Source of the DNA: Neofusicoccum parvum
Lineage: Eukaryota; Ascomycota; Dothideomycetes; Botryosphaeriales; Botryosphaeriaceae
Direction of reading: 5' to 3'
DNA length: 64,000 nt
Assembly (NCBI GenBank): GCA_020912385.1
Contig: CP087208.1
Span: 2,914,001 to 2,978,000 of the forward strand
The notes beneath the pieces were generated by a model. That model had not been told where the DNA came from. It made no database searches and saw only the letters and a list, made by a program, of their open reading frames with translations. Position 1 is the stretch's first letter. Each line of letters begins with the position of its first letter. Both the position numbers and the translations under genes were made by a program. Shown here piece by piece: positions 10,692 through 21,380 of the stretch.

Positions 10692-11007
10692 CTTGGGAGC
10701 GAAGGATGGTGGCGGTGAGGCTGTCAGATGCAGACGCTGTCAAGGCGCAGCGTGGCGCAGCTCAAGCGACGGTGCCGCAAGCAGAAGGGCCCAGCAAAGC
10801 GGAGCGAGCAAGGTGGAGGAGTGGGCGAAGAGAAGAGGAGCAGCGCAGCAGGCAGGGTTTTGTGGCGGAGCTGGGCAGCAGGTCAGGCGGCACAACGGGA
10901 CCCTGAGGAGCACCACCCCGCTTCGACCTCCTCTCGTGGCCCCAGCCAGAACACCTGCTGGCTGGCCGTCTCGCAGCTTCAACTCCCTCCTCGCCGAGAG
11001 CTCCCTC

Positions 11008-12369
11008 ATGGATCCGACCAACGCGCTCGCATTCGCCGCCATGGACAGCAGCGCGTCCTCCCTGGCGAATACGCCGGCTCTGCAGACACTCGCCCCTGCC
11101 GCGGCCACAGCCTCACCTCCGCAGGCCCGTTCGCCTGACGCAGAAGATCTGGCCGACAACGGCGCCCCGAACGACGTCTATTCATCCGCTGCCCATCGCG
11201 TTTTCGCAGTTACCGAGCTTCGCGACATCATCCTCGAAGCGCTTCTTGATGTCCAACCTTCCCGCATCGCCGCTGTTCGAGATCTCGTGGCCTGTGCTGC
11301 CGTCAATAGTCTTTGGGCGAAGTCCGTCATGGACAGCATCTCGATCCCTGCCAGGATATTCCGCACCGCACCCAGGCCTGACGCCTGCCGTTTCATCGAT
11401 CCAGACGAGCCTCATCCCGGCCGCGACATGAAATCTGGATCACTTCCCACCATCTACGGCGGTGATGGCCCGGCGGAATGTCTGTACGTCCATCGGGACG
11501 ACCTGCAATTCAACCCGGTCCTGGACGACGTCCTGGCCCTCTCGAGGTGCATGGACAAAAGCCCCACGGATGAGTATCGCTGTGACGGTATCTTCGTCCA
11601 TGCCAACGACATCTGCCACCCTTGTGTCGCCACAGCTCAAAGAACCGCTTCGAGCCACCAAAATTACGATTGTGAACCAACTGGTCCCATGAAGGGCGAC
11701 CTGGCTAAGCACAGTGAAGTTGCCGAGCACATCCGTGACGAATTGATGGACTGGATGGACGAGCAGCCCATCCTCACCCACGACATACCGTGCTGGACGC
11801 CGAACGACTTGACCGCGCCCATCTTCCGCAACATGTTCCTGACCTGCCCACCGGTGACGGAAATCGTCGTGTACTTCGGCACCGACCGCCACCGCCGGGA
11901 TCGCTTCTACAACAACCATCGGTTGTGCCGTGCTCGTCTATCTTGCGATGACGGTGTCAAGATTGGCCACCTCATCATTGCCCTTGCTTCTTATCACACC
12001 CGCATTGACTGGTCTTGCAGCGATATGCGCCGCCTCGGTCGCGATTCTGAACGGCCCCCGCCGGAAATAGTTGGCAGGATTGCGTGGAGATTCGATGACC
12101 TGCACTCCATCGAGGTCGCGTACAATCGCAAAGACGATGTTCAAAAGGACCGCCCCCTCGTCAACGTGTCAAGGGAATGTGAAGGTTTCTGTGAGCATGG
12201 GGAGGACAGGCGCTTCAAGAGGAACTCCACTAGGTCATGCTTAGATGATGGCTTGATTGATATTGGGGCTGGATGGATGGTTCCAATGCTGAGAGGTGTG
12301 GCAGCCCAATGGTTGCCCGGCCGGCTTTATGATATGATACAGGTCTCGAGAGCCAAGGCTTTCACCTAG
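11008..12369 (+). CDS. F-box-like protein
   Basis: Intronless frame of 453 residues from the ATG at 11008; the open frame continues upstream but in low-quality sequence. Residues 1-60 are Ala/Ser/Pro-rich linker. From residue 63, HRVFAVTELRDIILEALL... VNSLWAKSVMDS matches the fungal F-box-like pattern (hydrophobic-x-L-x-x-I-L followed by a V-x-x-x-W strand) that docks Skp1 in SCF ubiquitin ligases. The rest is a long variable region with scattered Cys and Trp that would contact substrate. Such genes are greatly expanded in Dothideomycetes and usually lack known targets. Convergent with the minus-strand gene at 12599-13633. Identification is from pattern only. Confidence 0.65.
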   Translation: MDPTNALAFAAMDSSASSLANTPALQTLAPAAATASPPQARSPDAEDLADNGAPNDVYSSAAHRVFAVTELRDIILEALLDVQPSRIAAVRDLVACAAVNSLWAKSVMDSISIPARIFRTAPRPDACRFIDPDEPHPGRDMKSGSLPTIYGGDGPAECLYVHRDDLQFNPVLDDVLALSRCMDKSPTDEYRCDGIFVHANDICHPCVATAQRTASSHQNYDCEPTGPMKGDLAKHSEVAEHIRDELMDWMDEQPILTHDIPCWTPNDLTAPIFRNMFLTCPPVTEIVVYFGTDRHRRDRFYNNHRLCRARLSCDDGVKIGHLIIALASYHTRIDWSCSDMRRLGRDSERPPPEIVGRIAWRFDDLHSIEVAYNRKDDVQKDRPLVNVSRECEGFCEHGEDRRFKRNSTRSCLDDGLIDIGAGWMVPMLRGVAAQWLPGRLYDMIQVSRAKAFT

Positions 12370-12598
12370 GTGGAAAGTGCCGCGAGGTTGCAGGTACGGA
12401 TAGAGGCTTCTACTGCCATTCGAACCAATAAAGACATAAGAACACGACCTGCACAACTATTCATAAACCTCAGGCTACATCGTGCCATAGAGAAGACCGT
12501 CACTGATATCCACATCCCCTCACAGTTTCAAATCACATATAGCAGCACCACGCAAACTTCCTTCCAGAAATCCAATCCATTTACTAAACCAACCCACC

Positions 12599-13633
12599 CT
12601 ACCTCCTCCCCTCCATCAAAACCCGCACCGCCCTCCTCACAGGCCTCGGCGCCACAACCACCGGCCTCCTCTCCACATCCGCCCTCGTCCGCAGCGGCAC
12701 CCCTGGCGGCGACGGCTCCCTCCTCCCCTCACTCGCCGACTCCTCCTCCTCCCCCTCCCCCTCCTCCCCGCACGGCGCCCCCAAAAACGGCGCCCTCATC
12801 CCCCCCAACCCGCGCGCCGCCGCACCCGACGGCACGGCCGCAGCGCCCCGCCGCCGAGCAACGTAGCCCTCGTCCTTGGCGACCGGCACCGGCTTCCGCG
12901 CGACGCTGTGCGTCGACGAGGCCGACGAGGCCGACGAGCCGGTGCCGCGGCGGAACGCTGTGGGTGGCCTTGGCGGCTTCCAGGGCTCCCTGGACGCGGA
13001 TGGGGGAGGGGGTTGTGGGAGAGGCTGGTTTGGTGGCGGGCCGGGAGGTGGTGCGAGGGCGGAGCGGGGGGAGTGGGGTGGGCAGCGGGGTGGTGGGCCG
13101 GAGGGCTTCTTGCGTATGCGGAGGGGTGCTGGAGTCAGGGAGGCTGATGAGGCGTCTCCGTCCGTGAGGCTGCGCGCTGGCGGCGGAGGCGGCGTTGGTG
13201 GCTCTCACGCTGGCGGAGGGGGTGAGGAGGAGGAGGAGGAGGAGGAGGAGGAGGAGCGGAGGTCGGCGATGGCGGGGATGCGGCGGAGGGAAGAGCCGCG
13301 GCGATTCCTCCTGGTGGGGAGGGGGGACCGTTCGTTCGGCCTGATCTGCACCTCTGGGCGAGCAGTGTTAGCTGTCGCGGCGGTGGTGGAGGACGACCTG
13401 GCGCAGTCCTGTAGCCATTGCTCATAGGAACGGCCGTCAGGGCGCATGCGGGAGTGCCCTTCAAGTTCCGTCAGCGTGTTTGCACGCTGGTTGGGGATGT
13501 GAGAAGGGCTTGGAGTTGCCGTTGCCATGGACGAAGGAGACCGGCGTTGGGGAGACGTCTCAGAGCGACTCCGGTCCATCATGCGGCTGGGAGAGGATCC
13601 CCAGATATCGACGTTGTAGCTTTTGGAAGGCAT
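12599..13633 (-). CDS. Ser/Pro-rich disordered protein with in-frame TGA
   Basis: Reads from ATG 13633 as MPSKSYNVDIWGSSPSR..., Ser/Arg-rich, with a poly-Ser run coded by TCC repeats (about 13225-13258). A TGA sits at 13207-13205. The same frame then continues without stops to 12599 with equally good coding character (DGDASSASLTPAP..., Pro-rich, later RRGTGSSASSASSTHSVARK, ending VLMEGRR). The TGA lies inside a perfect donor GTGAGA (13208), and a 39-nt segment to 13170 ending GCGCAG could be spliced in frame, giving 331 residues (13633-13209 plus 13169-12599). That intron is unusually short and lacks a clear branch site. Alternatives: true stop at 13205 (142 residues), readthrough, or a mutation. 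No domain recognised. Confidence 0.5.
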
Positions 13634-13777
13634 TTTCTCCGTTTTGTGTTCAAAACAAGATTTCTCAAGTGATCTTCGAAGTCCTGCTTTGAAGTGATGA
13701 GAACAGCTTATATGAACGAGGGGGCTGAAGCTTCTAGAGGTTTGATGATTATCGTTGTCTACTAATTACCTTCCGAA

Positions 13778-14179
13778 TTATACATACATCTCATGACTTT
13801 TGCCGATACCATTTAGTCTGGACAGTGCCGAGCTCGCTATACAATGACATTGCTCTTGGTTTCTTTGTTCATTGTGAGCACAGGCCAGCGACATACCTCG
13901 ACACGCATTTCCTGTATCGGAACAATGACGAAGAGAAGTCACGAGATAACACTCACCGGATATGATGGTAGGGGTTAAGGAAGCGTTCGGTATATTCAGC
14001 AGGGTTGGCGGTATGATAGCAGGGCTCTTCGAGTGACTCAAAGAATGGAAAAAGTCCTTTGGAGTTTGGACCTCATGAAGAAGAGCGAAATACGTATATA
14101 CAAGTGGGAGCAACTTAGACGCGTGGAGAACTGCACACCTACGAGGATCGTCACTGGGTCGAAAAGCAGCTTTTGTATT
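13778..14179 (-). CDS. Possible C-terminal part of an unrecognised spliced gene
   Basis: A frame opens at a TTCTGTAG acceptor near 14180 and runs with two well-formed introns: GTGAGT...GATACAG (45 nt, 13956-13912) and GTATGT...GCTCAC...TGTATAG (60 nt, about 13895-13836), both phase 1, ending at the stop at 13778. The implied peptide includes AAFRPSDDPRRCAVLHASKL and ends GIGKSHEMYV. I could not find a first exon or start codon in phase, so this may be a gene fragment or decayed gene. The region is AT-richer than its neighbours. Confidence 0.25.
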   Translation of the reverse strand, partial: NTKAAFRPSDDPRRCAVLHASKLLPLVYTYFALLHEVQTPKDFFHSLSHSKSPAIIPPTLLNIPNASLTPTIISGECYLVTSLRHCSDTGNACRGMSLACAHNEQRNQEQCHCIASSALSRLNGIGKSHEMYV

Positions 14180-14415
14180 CTACAGAAAAATATTTAATGA
14201 GACAAGTCGTCAGTGACTATGTCTGAGACACCACAGTCTCAGCGAAGTTGCAGGACTTCAAATAATGCGTGGAAAATGCGTGGAAATTTTTCTCAGACAT
14301 ACCTGTCGTATCTATGATTCCTGTGTCACTTGTAACGGAGCATGTTTTCAGGTGAAAAGATTTTGATTTATGAAGCTAAACAGCAAAACAGATAACGTCC
14401 GTATACAGATCATGC

Positions 14416-15433
14416 CTAGACAAATAACATGTACTCGAACTCAACACCTTCATCCCAATCGCGTATCGCCGGAAGACCCGAGAGCCACTCCTCAGAACCA
14501 CCTGCCTGAGTAGCGTCCAAATTCTCGTGAAGTTCCCCAAGCACCACCGCCGTCTCTGCCTCTGAGGAGAAAGAAGACTTCGGCTTGCCCGTCTCGCGGG
14601 TTGGAATCAGAGTAATGCTCGAGTCAGTAAACCCAATTCTCTGTAGTTGGGCCAAGCGGATCATTTCTCCCTTCCTGTTGTACTCTGATTCATAATCTAC
14701 AGAGTAGGAAGATAGCATATGGGCTCTTAAGGGACGCTGGATGACCTCCCGCGGTCGAATTAGCACACAACGACGGACGGAGATACTCTTGTGCCCCCTC
14801 AATGCACCATTAATCTTTTTCATCAAAGTCGTCACTTTGGTGAATATTCTTCCGCAAAGCTTGCGTAGTCGGTGAGTCCAATACTTGTACAGCAGGACAA
14901 CCGGCTTCCATGATGTTCCGTGTATCTGGTCATCATTCCAGTAGCGAACGTTGGCGTATACGTAGAAAGCGAAGACGACAAAAGCGATGCTACCGAATGG
15001 GATGATAAACCAGTAGATGAGGCCGTAGACCTCTTCTGACAGCGCATGGCTCCGCATTTGATAGGTATGGATGGTCAATGCGGAATACACGCCAGCGTGA
15101 TGGAGAAATGGCATTATGAGAAGCATTCCAAAGACGTTCCAGATAGGTTTTCTTGCGGGAAGGTCTAGAAAGGCTGTTGGCGTCTGTAGGCAAAGATGTC
15201 AGGGAGCGGGGACAGAAACAACTCCCATGGGCTTCAGGCAAGCTTTAATATTGGATCGTGAGGTACAATCAGAATGTTGAAAGACAATGACCCAATGGTA
15301 TACGTACGACGATGCTTGTACTGCTGCAGAGTGCGGACAATGTAAGCATGTTAGGAGAACCTTCCAGGATCATAGTCTCAATACGTGTCCAAATGGTCGA
15401 GGGCAACCTCGTCTCGGATAAAGAGAGAGACAT
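14416..15433 (-). CDS. Membrane protein, at least two spans, one intron
   Basis: Exon 1 15433-15308 and exon 2 15183-14416, joined in phase 0 across a 124-nt intron (GTACGT donor, CCCTGACA branch, CCTACAG acceptor). Product 297 residues from the chosen ATG (MSLSLSETRL); an earlier exon cannot be excluded. Hydrophobic spans: a short one at the exon 1 end, one around FGMLLIMPFLHHAGVYSAL and a strong one around YWFIIPFGSIAFVVFAFYVY. After that comes a basic cytosolic-type region (YKYWTHRLRKL) and a long hydrophilic C-terminal tail with acidic residues, ending FEYMLFV. No catalytic motif seen; function unknown. Codon use is less GC-biased than neighbours, consistent with a fast-evolving or weakly expressed gene. 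Confidence 0.55.
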
Positions 15434-15816
15434 CTTTCGTCTATGGAAAAGCCTCTTACTAGATATCGAAGAACGCTCTGCACAGTTAGTCACAAATTGA
15501 ATGGCAGCAAAAGGAGGCGTTCAAGCCAAAAGAACACTTCATGTAGGATACCTACACATTTGGTTGTATTGGCCGCGGCTATCATGGTATCACTGCATCC
15601 GGATGGGTGCTTCAAGCGTTTGTGAATATTGGAAACTGTTCAGTTGATGACGTAAATTCTTTCCGCGATCTACAATGCCCGTAAAATTAACTTTACGGGA
15701 AAAGCCAATGGAGGAAACTAGTGTTTATGGCTAAACCACCAGAATACATAGCATGAAGCAAGCGTACGCATGTCCGAGTGCAAAACGGAAATACGGAATG
15801 AAACAGACCCGCATTT

Positions 15817-16890
15817 TTATCCCCTCTGAGAATTCACCATCCGTCTCGCCAAACCCCTTACCGCCTCCACTGACAGGTCTGGCAACATATAGCCCGACTC
15901 CCTCCTTAGAACCCTCCGAAAAACTCTCCCAGCAATCTCTCTGAGCCACCTCCGCCACTGCCTCCTCCTAAGCATCTCCACCTCCTCCATCCCCGCAGCC
16001 ACCAACGATTCGAACAACACCTCAACCTCCACCACCCGCCCATCCAGCCTCCCCGCCACGCGGAACATCCGATACATGGCCGCGTCCAGCTCATCCCGCC
16101 TCCACTGCTCAACCGCCACCAGGACGGCAAAGAACAGCCTAGTCACGCTCGCGGTCAGCATCCTAGCCAGGCTGACGGTGACGATGTGGCGGGCTTGGTG
16201 TGCGGTCCACCGGGCATCAAGAGATCCGGCCTGGACGCGGGATGTAGAGGATGGAGAGAGCGGCTCAGCGGGGTGGTCTTCCACGGTATGCTGCGGAAGA
16301 GGGGACTGCGCATACAGCGGCAGGGCCGCGTCTAGCGCGTCCAGTGCGTCCAGCTCGTCTAGCGCATCTAGCTCGTCTAGTGCGTCTAGCTCGTCCAGTG
16401 CGTCTAGCTCGTACAACTCATACAGTGCGTCCAGCGCGTCCACCGCGTTCAGCTCATACAGCTCTTCAAGCGCGTCTCGCGCGCTATCGACGCTGGACAG
16501 CGACGCGGGGGACGAGTTCGGGGGCGCGGGCGCGGGCTCCTCGAAGACCGCACGGCGGCAGAGCGGGCAGGTGTTGTGGGTGCGGAGCCATTCGAGGATG
16601 CAGGATCGGTCGAAGATGTGGCGGCAAGGGAGCGCGATGGCGGTGGGCGAGGCCGGCGCGAAGGCGGTGATGCAGATGGGGCAGGAGGTGTCGGCGTCTG
16701 GGGCGGCTGGGAGCAGCGCGGCGTCGATGAGGACGGTTCGCGCCTCGGACATGGTGTTGCGGCCGCCGTTGTGGTCGAGGATGGAGAAGATGTCGGCGAG
16801 GGCGCCGCGGCGGGAACGGAGGGGCGTTGATGGGCCCGGGAGTTGCGACGGCTCGGGAGGCTGCTGTAGGGAGTTCGAGTGCGATGCCAT
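15817..16890 (-). CDS. RING-H2 type E3 ubiquitin ligase with ELDALD repeats
   Basis: Intronless, 357 residues. RING domain at residues 70-111: C70-x2-C73, then C89-x-H91-x2-D94-x2-C97, then C108-x2-C111, with the usual Trp in ILEWLRTHNTCPLC. The fifth ligand position carries Asp (D94) in place of His or Cys; Asp is known as a zinc ligand in RBX1-type RINGs, so the domain may still be functional. Residues about 140-190 are a low-complexity tract built from LDEL/LDAL units (acidic Leu-rich, helical). The C-terminal third is helical and Arg-rich (MLRRRQWRRWLREIAGR). No transmembrane span, so a soluble ligase; substrate unknown. The RING pattern is clear; the repeat tract is probably hypervariable between strains. 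Confidence 0.8.
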   Translation of the reverse strand: MASHSNSLQQPPEPSQLPGPSTPLRSRRGALADIFSILDHNGGRNTMSEARTVLIDAALLPAAPDADTSCPICITAFAPASPTAIALPCRHIFDRSCILEWLRTHNTCPLCRRAVFEEPAPAPPNSSPASLSSVDSARDALEELYELNAVDALDALYELYELDALDELDALDELDALDELDALDALDAALPLYAQSPLPQHTVEDHPAEPLSPSSTSRVQAGSLDARWTAHQARHIVTVSLARMLTASVTRLFFAVLVAVEQWRRDELDAAMYRMFRVAGRLDGRVVEVEVLFESLVAAGMEEVEMLRRRQWRRWLREIAGRVFRRVLRRESGYMLPDLSVEAVRGLARRMVNSQRG

Positions 16891-17341
16891 GTTATTGCTG
16901 GTAAAAGTCTATCCGAACACGTGGGAGACTCACTGCTGTCTCGTAAGATGTTCTGTCAAGTGGATTTAATCCATTTCGAGGGGCGGTGGAACAAAGCCAT
17001 TGTGTGCGGAAGCGTGCTTTGTATGAGAAAAGCGTTGTCTCGGCGACGGTCATTGTGTGCTGTGTCTGTTGGAGAGATGGAGGGTGAATTGTGCGGGGCG
17101 AGTTGTCTGTCGCGTCTGACAGTGTTTGGGAAGTGCGGATTGGGAAGGCTCCATGGTGGCAGCCGAAGTCTCTGAACTCCAGCTCTCAGCGCACCATCAT
17201 CCCTCTGTCTTCACCAATCACTACCACACACCAAGAGCCTTCGGAACATGCAGATACTATCGCTATCTCAGCTCTTCATATCTGTATAGAAACGACTGTC
17301 ACATGCACCACTACACCATCCGCATCATCCAATCGTTCATC
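16891..17341. other. Divergent promoter region
   Basis: Spacer between the RING gene (minus) and the acidic protein gene (plus). The plus-strand frame stays open back to 17126, so the true start of the downstream gene could lie here. Confidence 0.35.
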
Positions 17342-18808
17342 ATGCAGGACGCGGAATTGTTACGAACCAGGATGAATACCTATAGCCAAATTCACCAATA
17401 CTATCAACAGCTATGCGGAAACGGCGAAGGCAGCACCACGTTCTCGAATATCGACGCCCCAGAAGACTCACCCGTCCTGAGATACCAGCCGAGCAGCAAG
17501 CTGTCATACTACGAAATGGGTGTCTTCCACAAGGCCTCGCCGCTCGCCTACGGCAATCAGCGTTACGCGCGGCAGACGTACGATCAGCCTTTCAAGCCAC
17601 TGCCCGCGTCATATTCTCTCATCGGCCGCGCGATTGGACCGAATCAAGTCCTCGACCCTCGCATTCGGATTAATGCTTCAACTTCACCCGCATGGCCGAG
17701 TCTGAGGGATGGCGATGATGATGACACGAATGAGAACGACCCCAGCGGAGGTCAAGACGAAACGGAAGATGAAACTAAGAAAACAACGGCACAGCAATAT
17801 GCAGAAGAGGTACAAGCACAAGCCAGGAAAGCCCGCCGTGAACTCAGCGTACTCTACGCTGAATTTGAGAGAGAGCCTTTCCAGCGCGACGTTTCCGGTC
17901 CTTCAGCTCAGCAGGACTGTGCTTCTGATGAGTCCGATCCAGATGATCGGCACAGCTTGTCACCTGCTGCCACGGTGACGGGGAGAGCGGCACTGGAGCC
18001 CCGAGTTACAGCTCAGCATGGAGGAACCCGTCGAACAGAGGCTCAAGAGTCGAAGAATCTGGAGCCGTCATCCCAGCAGGCGGACACCTCGAAAGTGCAA
18101 TCAGCCCGAACTCCCAATCCAGGCATGATTGAGAGCCAGACAATACTTACTGTATTGACCTCCTCATTTGGGATGGTCTGCCGCCAACTGTTCATGACGT
18201 GGGCGAATGATGGTGATCTCAGCCAGCAAATTCAGTGCGCGCAAGCGCGTCTGAGGGGTGGTGGCGACGATGATTTTGACCATGACGACACTGATGACGA
18301 AGATCCGGATCGAGACGCCAAGATCAGGGAGATCGCTGAAATAATCAGAAGACTCAATATAGGCGCTAGGAGAAAGCGCGGAAGCGCGAGGCCCAGCATC
18401 AAATGTGTCGCAAATGGTTCAAGGACAACAACACCACTTGCTCAAGACAATCCCGATCTGGATGGTACGAACGAGGAGAAAGATACGGCTCAACAAGAGG
18501 AGAGCAAGAAATCGGGAACTCAGCCTGCTGACGAGCAGCATTCAGAACCACAGCAAGCAGAAACCCAAGAAGGAGAGGTCCAGCAGCGAGAGCCTGCTCA
18601 AGACGTGGATCCAGAAGAGGATGCAGAGTCGGACCATTCGTCGAACTACTCCGAACCAGACAGCTTTTACGGCTGGTCTCCGGTCCGATCGAATGATGCT
18701 CACGAAGAGGTCGATTATGCAGAGTCGGCTGAGCAAGGCCAGATCCAGCAAGCGTCAACTCCACCCAGTGAGTACAGCCCTAGCCCAGACAGGAGTAATC
18801 CACGTTAG
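17342..18808 (+). CDS. Acidic low-complexity protein of unknown function
   Basis: Single open frame. The start at 17342 (MQDAELLRTRMNTY) is preferred because upstream residues back to 17126 are His/Tyr-rich and look like translated leader; it gives 488 residues. An N-terminal helical part (INTYSQ-like, residues 1-30) is followed by a conserved-looking patch (SYYEMGVFHKASPLAYGNQR), two acidic clusters (DGDDDDTNEND and DDDFDHDDTDDEDPDRD) and a helix KIREIAEIIRRLNIGARRKRG. The C-terminal third is Gln/Glu/Ser-rich and disordered. Fungal effector, nuclear or cytosolic roles are all possible; there is no signal peptide or membrane span. No family recognised. Confidence 0.6.
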   Translation: MQDAELLRTRMNTYSQIHQYYQQLCGNGEGSTTFSNIDAPEDSPVLRYQPSSKLSYYEMGVFHKASPLAYGNQRYARQTYDQPFKPLPASYSLIGRAIGPNQVLDPRIRINASTSPAWPSLRDGDDDDTNENDPSGGQDETEDETKKTTAQQYAEEVQAQARKARRELSVLYAEFEREPFQRDVSGPSAQQDCASDESDPDDRHSLSPAATVTGRAALEPRVTAQHGGTRRTEAQESKNLEPSSQQADTSKVQSARTPNPGMIESQTILTVLTSSFGMVCRQLFMTWANDGDLSQQIQCAQARLRGGGDDDFDHDDTDDEDPDRDAKIREIAEIIRRLNIGARRKRGSARPSIKCVANGSRTTTPLAQDNPDLDGTNEEKDTAQQEESKKSGTQPADEQHSEPQQAETQEGEVQQREPAQDVDPEEDAESDHSSNYSEPDSFYGWSPVRSNDAHEEVDYAESAEQGQIQQASTPPSEYSPSPDRSNPR

Positions 18809-19117
18809 CAGTTGATGGAGCCTGCTAGGCCCGCGAAGCTATGGCCGATTGAAGTATTGGCCAGGATAGTGTTAGCAATCGTAGTCATCACAATGCAAAC
18901 AGCCATATTCTTCTAGCCAAACGATAGTCTCTCATTCCTCATAAAAGTGTCGTTCCCCAAGTTAAGTACACGAAAGGTAAGCCATCCGAAGCACTCTCCT
19001 CCATCTTTCAAATCAGTAATAACGAGCGAAGGGGCGCAATTTTGATCCAAGCAATCCTGTCCACATCCACCTCCTTTTCCCCCCTGTTCCCCGTCATGCA
19101 TTCGTCGTCGCGCACAT

Positions 19118-20657
19118 CTAAGAAGAAGTGAAGGTCGAGTTGATAGCGCCGACCTTGATGTTTGAGTAGACGACGTAGGCGTCAGCAGCGGAGCTCTCGA
19201 CGTCGGCTGGGTCGCCGGAGTCGGTGCTGCAGGTGCCGCGGGCGACGCCGGGGGTGGACGGGTCGGCGTCGACGGGGTAGTTGGAGTCGAGCCAGAGCAT
19301 GTTGCTGTGGTGGTCGTCCCACACGGACATGACGAGCACCATGCCGGCGTTGAGCGCCTCGCTCATCGACGCCATGCCGCCCTGGTCCTGGAACGAGGTG
19401 GTGTCGCCGAAGACCGACTTCTGCGCGTCGCAGTAGGCTGATGTGATCGAGTTGCCCGACACGCCTGCGATCGTCGACTCGCTGTTGGGGATCACCTTGC
19501 CGTTCTGCACGTAGAAGCGCTTGATCTCAGAGAGCGTGCCCGAGGCGGTGCCGGAGTCGGTGATGAATTGCGTGACGACCTGGGGGTGGCGTTAGCAACG
19601 GGATGACGGGTGGGCTGAGGGGTGGCGTGTGGCGGGACTTACGGTAACCTTGCTGTTGGAGTCGACGGTCATGCCGGGGCCGTAGAACTCCTTGTTGCCC
19701 TGGCGGAAGGAGTTGAAGTCGCATCCATCGGGGTCGCAGTCACCGGCGTAGCGAGTGGCCGAGTAGGTGCCACCGCAGGCGTCACCGTTGCAGGAGTGCT
19801 GCGCAACGTTCGCGCAGCTGTGCGGGGTGTAGGCGGTGGAGATGGAGTTGGCCTCCCAGATGTCCTGATTGACGTCAGAATCGATTCATTTTCCAGGGGA
19901 GCTGTGTTCGCGGCTTACCATCTCAGCACAGCAGGATCCGAGGTTGCCAACGCCGGCGTTGGAGTCGTTCTCGGACGGGACCCAGCCCTCAGCGTTGGCA
20001 GTGCCGTCGATGAACTTCAGGTCACGCGGGCACTGGCTGTCGCAGTAGCCGGTGCCGTACTTGGCGCCAGCCTTGTTGTTGGGGAACTTGGCCATGCCAC
20101 CGTCGGCGTCCATGGAGACGAAGTAGACGGCGCCGTTCAGGCCGCAGGGCAGCTTGGAGGTGTCGACATCGAAGGTGAACTCCTTGTTCAGGAGCTGGTG
20201 GACGGCGTAGGTGCTGTCGTCCTCCATCAGGTACATGCGCGAGCCGATGTTCTTCTGCTGGCCGTTGGTGATGAAGTTCAGGCGCAGCGAGTTGCCGCTC
20301 GTGGTGGCGCCGTAGGTGCCCGAGTAGTCGGCGCCGTCGAGCGCGCAGTTGGTGGCGCAGGCCTCGTTGTCCGAGCAGTAGTCTGCGTTCCAAGTGTTGC
20401 CGGTGTAGCAATTCGTGTAGCCGTCAACATTGTGGACCCAGCGCCAGTTGGCGTCGACGACGATGGAGCCCTGGTTGGTGGTGCAGCCGCTGCTGGTGCA
20501 GGTCTGCCAGGTCAACGAGGGGTGGACCTGGGTTTGGCTGTTAGTCTTGCTTCGCAGCTGTGCCGGGGAATCGGGGGCGCACCTCGGACTTCTGGGTGCC
20601 AACCTGCTGGCCGGCGGCCACAGAGGCGAGAGCAGCGAGCAGTGCCTGGGTAAGCAT
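19118..20657 (-). CDS. GH7 cellobiohydrolase (reducing-end), no CBM1
   Basis: Four exons: 20657-20583, 20527-19919, 19864-19643, 19579-19118; introns of 55, 54 and 63 nt, all phase 0 with CTAAC/CTGAC-type branches. Product 455 residues. Residues 1-16 are a secretion signal ([16 protein letters not shown]) followed by mature QQVGTQ. The GH7 active-site motif EMDIWEAN spans intron 2: E227 (nucleophile), D229 and E232 (acid/base), precursor numbering. Conserved Cys pairs and motifs such as [33 protein letters not shown] and [14 protein letters not shown] are present. GH7 enzymes release cellobiose from the reducing ends of cellulose outside the cell. The protein stops straight after the catalytic domain (INSTFTSS) with no linker or carbohydrate-binding module. 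An endoglucanase of the same family is less likely given the length and loop content. Confidence 0.95.
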
Positions 20658-21380
20658 GGTGCGAGATGTCGAAGTGAATGTGGTTGCTGGATGGGTTCTG
20701 AAACTGATGTCGCCATCGGCTGTTTTATAGCCCGCTGTGTTCCTGGTTCCTGGTGGAAGTCTTCTCGAACGCGCGCCTCCCCAGGGCACCTCAGAGCACC
20801 TCAGGGCATCTCAGGGCCGCTGGGCGGGTTGGCGGACCGTCGGAAGCCACGAAGGTTTCCATATTGCAGGCTCGCGTAGATTGCGTTTCGCGGTGTAGCA
20901 GGCGACCAGCTCATCACTTTCAGATGTTGTCGGTGGATACCCGGCCGGGGCGCGGGCGGCCATTGGCGGAACGCGGACGGGGACATCAAAGGGGCTCGAG
21001 AGCTGGATGCTGTTTCACGGCTAGCGGAGAGTGCAGGCGGGACGGGAGCCGGCGAGAGCGTCTCCGTGTCGCTGCTCTGGGCCTAGCGAGGGGCAGCGGC
21101 GGTCCCCAGCGCCGCCCCACACATCACCACAGCCCTCTCGCCACCAGCCCACCCACCACACGCCCGCGAGGTACCGCTGAAGCGCCCTTGGCCCGCAAGC
21201 GAGTAGCCGCTTCGTATCCGGAGCGCGCCTGCCCACCACATCACGCGCTGGCCCAGCGCGCCCCCGCGCCAGAACGGGACACGGCTCCGCCGCGGTACCC
21301 GCCCGGCCAGCGCTAACGCCTCCTGTCAGCCCACGACGGCGGCCGGCGCTGGAAGTCCATTTAGCCTTCTGTGGGGAAAA
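20658..21380 (-). promoter_or_regulatory. Promoter of the GH7 gene
   Basis: A TATA box reads TATAAAA on the minus strand (plus coordinates 20723-20729), 66 nt before the ATG. Farther up are GGCTAG (21019-21024, plus strand) and TTAGCC (21361-21366, i.e. GGCTAA on the coding strand), matches to the XlnR/Xyr1 site GGCTAR, and CCGGGG (20945-20950), a match to the CreA site SYGGRG. Together they fit induction by plant polymers and repression by glucose. Each site alone is short enough to occur by chance. Confidence 0.45.

Noticed and set aside
19622..20653. 343-codon plus-strand frame rich in Val and Gly
   Set aside because: Antisense to the GH7 exons; GH7 is certain from its motifs and splice sites.
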